13,189 nt of DNA, from assembly GCA_035290025.1 (NCBI GenBank), contig DATDVL010000041.1, positions 1 to 13,189 on the forward strand, written 5' to 3'. The first letter of the stretch is position 1; the number at the start of each line of letters is the position of its first letter. Both the position numbers and the translations under genes were made by a program. The notes beneath the pieces were generated by a model. The model did not search any database and was not told where the DNA came from. It saw only the letters and a list, made by a program, of their open reading frames with translations. This document shows positions 12,720 to 13,189 of this stretch, piece after piece. Source of the DNA: DATDVL01 sp035290025 (GTDB lineage: Archaea > Nanobdellota > Nanobdellia > SCGC-AAA011-G17 > DATDVL01).

Positions 12720-12988
12720 ACGAGAAGCGCGATAAGATCGAGATAGTGTACGACATCTTGTCTGCTGTTGAGAAAAAGGGTGGTAAGATTAAGCCTACTC
12801 ATTTGTTGTATAAGGCTAATTTGTCGCATCAGCGTATGAAGAAGTATCTTGCTGAATTGTTGGAGAAGGGTTTGCTTACAGAAGAGAATGATAATGCTAA
12901 TCGTTGGTACACGCTTACTGAGAAGGGTGCGCAATTTATTGCTGAGTACACGCGTATTCGAAAGTTTACGGAATCGTTTGGTTTGTAA
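12689..12988 (+). CDS. Winged-helix DNA-binding protein (HTH_45-like), 99 aa
   Basis: A small archaeal-type winged helix-turn-helix protein. The pattern RDKIEIVYDILSAVEKKGGK (14-33), IKPTHLLYKANLSHQRMKKY (34-53), LAELLEKGLL (54-63) and YTLTEKGAQFIAEY (74-87) matches the HTH_45 family: helix 1, the recognition helix after YKANLS, and the wing ending in TEKG. Such proteins are common transcription regulators in archaea, mostly of unknown target. The ATG at 12689 is preferred: GGAG (12678-12681) lies 7 bases before it, and residues before the fold are short. The upstream in-frame ATG at 12665 would add 8 residues. It overlaps the membrane protein gene by 31 bases. T-rich sequence (about 12999-13012) follows the stop. 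Confidence 0.8.
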   Translation: MESDNSPAKVNEKRDKIEIVYDILSAVEKKGGKIKPTHLLYKANLSHQRMKKYLAELLEKGLLTEENDNANRWYTLTEKGAQFIAEYTRIRKFTESFGL

Positions 12989-12997
12989 GTGTCGGAA

Positions 12998-13013
12998 GTT
13001 TTTCGGTTTTTTC
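12998..13013 (+). terminator. T-rich terminator after the winged-helix gene
   Basis: Two runs of five and six T separated by CGG follow the stop codon by about 10 bases, as expected for archaeal termination. Confidence 0.4.
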
Positions 13014-13073
13014 ATAGCAACGGTTATTAAGGATTTATGATTATAAGTAATTAGTTTACGACAAAAGAAACGC

Positions 13074-13081
13074 ATATAAAT
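13074..13081 (+). promoter_or_regulatory. TATA box of the right transposase gene
   Basis: ATATAAAT, centred 24-25 bases before the ATG at 13102, identical to the left copy. Confidence 0.6.
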
Positions 13082-13101
13082 AAGTTCTACTTCTTATTTG
13101 T

Positions 13102-13189
13102 ATGATAACCATAAAAGAGCGTGGATTAATCATCCAATGGGATGAAAAAGGAAAAGCTCAGCAAGAAATTGCTGAATTGTTAAACTGCC
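13102..13189 (+). CDS. Transposase N-terminus (partial, runs off the window)
   Basis: Twenty-nine codons identical to the left copy, beginning MITIKERGLIIQWDEKGKAQ, with the same helix-turn-helix (QQEIAELL). The catalytic part lies beyond the window. Identity at the nucleotide level means the two copies are recent duplicates or are kept alike by conversion, and the element may still be active. Confidence 0.7.
   Translation, partial: MITIKERGLIIQWDEKGKAQQEIAELLNC

Larger units (their letters stand above)
13052..13189 (+). mobile_element. Insertion sequence, right copy (5' end only)
   Basis: The exact reverse complement of 3-140, starting TAGTTTACGACAAAAG. The first two bases are probably the TA target. 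The element's promoter and transposase start point out of the window, so the two copies face away from the region they enclose, with their 5' ends inward. The sequence just before it (12989-13051) shows no broken gene, unlike the left side. Confidence 0.85.

Noticed and set aside
1..13189. The inverted end repeats as telomere-like ends of a linear plasmid or virus
   Set aside because: The repeats carry a promoter and a transposase start and continue beyond the window, and the enclosed genes are chromosomal in type.

Overview
The window looks like a fragment of an archaeal chromosome, most likely from a small-genome DPANN-type lineage; the exact phylum cannot be fixed from this sequence. The reasons are: TATA boxes centred about 26 bases before many start codons (leaderless transcripts), GAGGTG-type ribosome binding sites on the others, an M42 aminopeptidase, a COG2403-type GTPase, an archaeal-style winged-helix (HTH_45-like) gene, and many very small membrane proteins. 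No rRNA, tRNA or CRISPR array was seen.

Both ends lie inside two copies of the same insertion sequence in inverted orientation. Bases 3-140 and 13052-13189 are perfect reverse complements (138 bp). Each contains a TATA box and the first 29-30 codons of a transposase. The left copy sits in a lipoprotein gene that also has an in-frame stop (141-348).

Layout: 385-1335 holds a divergent pair (unknown protein and a VIT/CCC1 iron/manganese transporter) around one shared TATA element. 1361-2264 holds three small proteins. 2324-5133 holds an amino-acid permease, an M42 aminopeptidase and a DoxX-like membrane protein. 5140-6782 holds a trans-type polyprenyl diphosphate synthase, divergent from a one-pass membrane protein. 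6829-8706 is an operon of a COG2403-like GTPase, a multi-pass membrane protein and a 36-residue basic protein. 8722-9843 holds a frameshifted unknown gene and a VKOR-family disulfide enzyme. 10055-10513 is an HTH protein with foreign-looking codon use. 10544-11957 holds a possible micro-ORF, a cysteine-free MutY and a conserved membrane protein. 12045-12988 is a seven-helix-like membrane protein overlapping a winged-helix regulator.

Most of the + strand is visibly G+T rich whichever strand the genes are on, so + strand genes are rich in Val/Gly/Asp/Phe and - strand genes in Gln/Thr/His/Asn. A few genes (385-771, 8722-9410, 10055-10513) depart from this and use AGA arginine codons.

No single pathway ties the window together. 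Plausible themes are redox and metal handling (VIT, DoxX, VKOR, Fe-S-free MutY), amino-acid uptake and peptide use (permease and M42), and isoprenoid lipid synthesis. The best candidates for something undescribed are the GTPase/membrane/mini-protein operon, the membrane-protein/winged-helix pair, and the small protein at 1983-2264 that resembles the C-terminal end of sigma-54.
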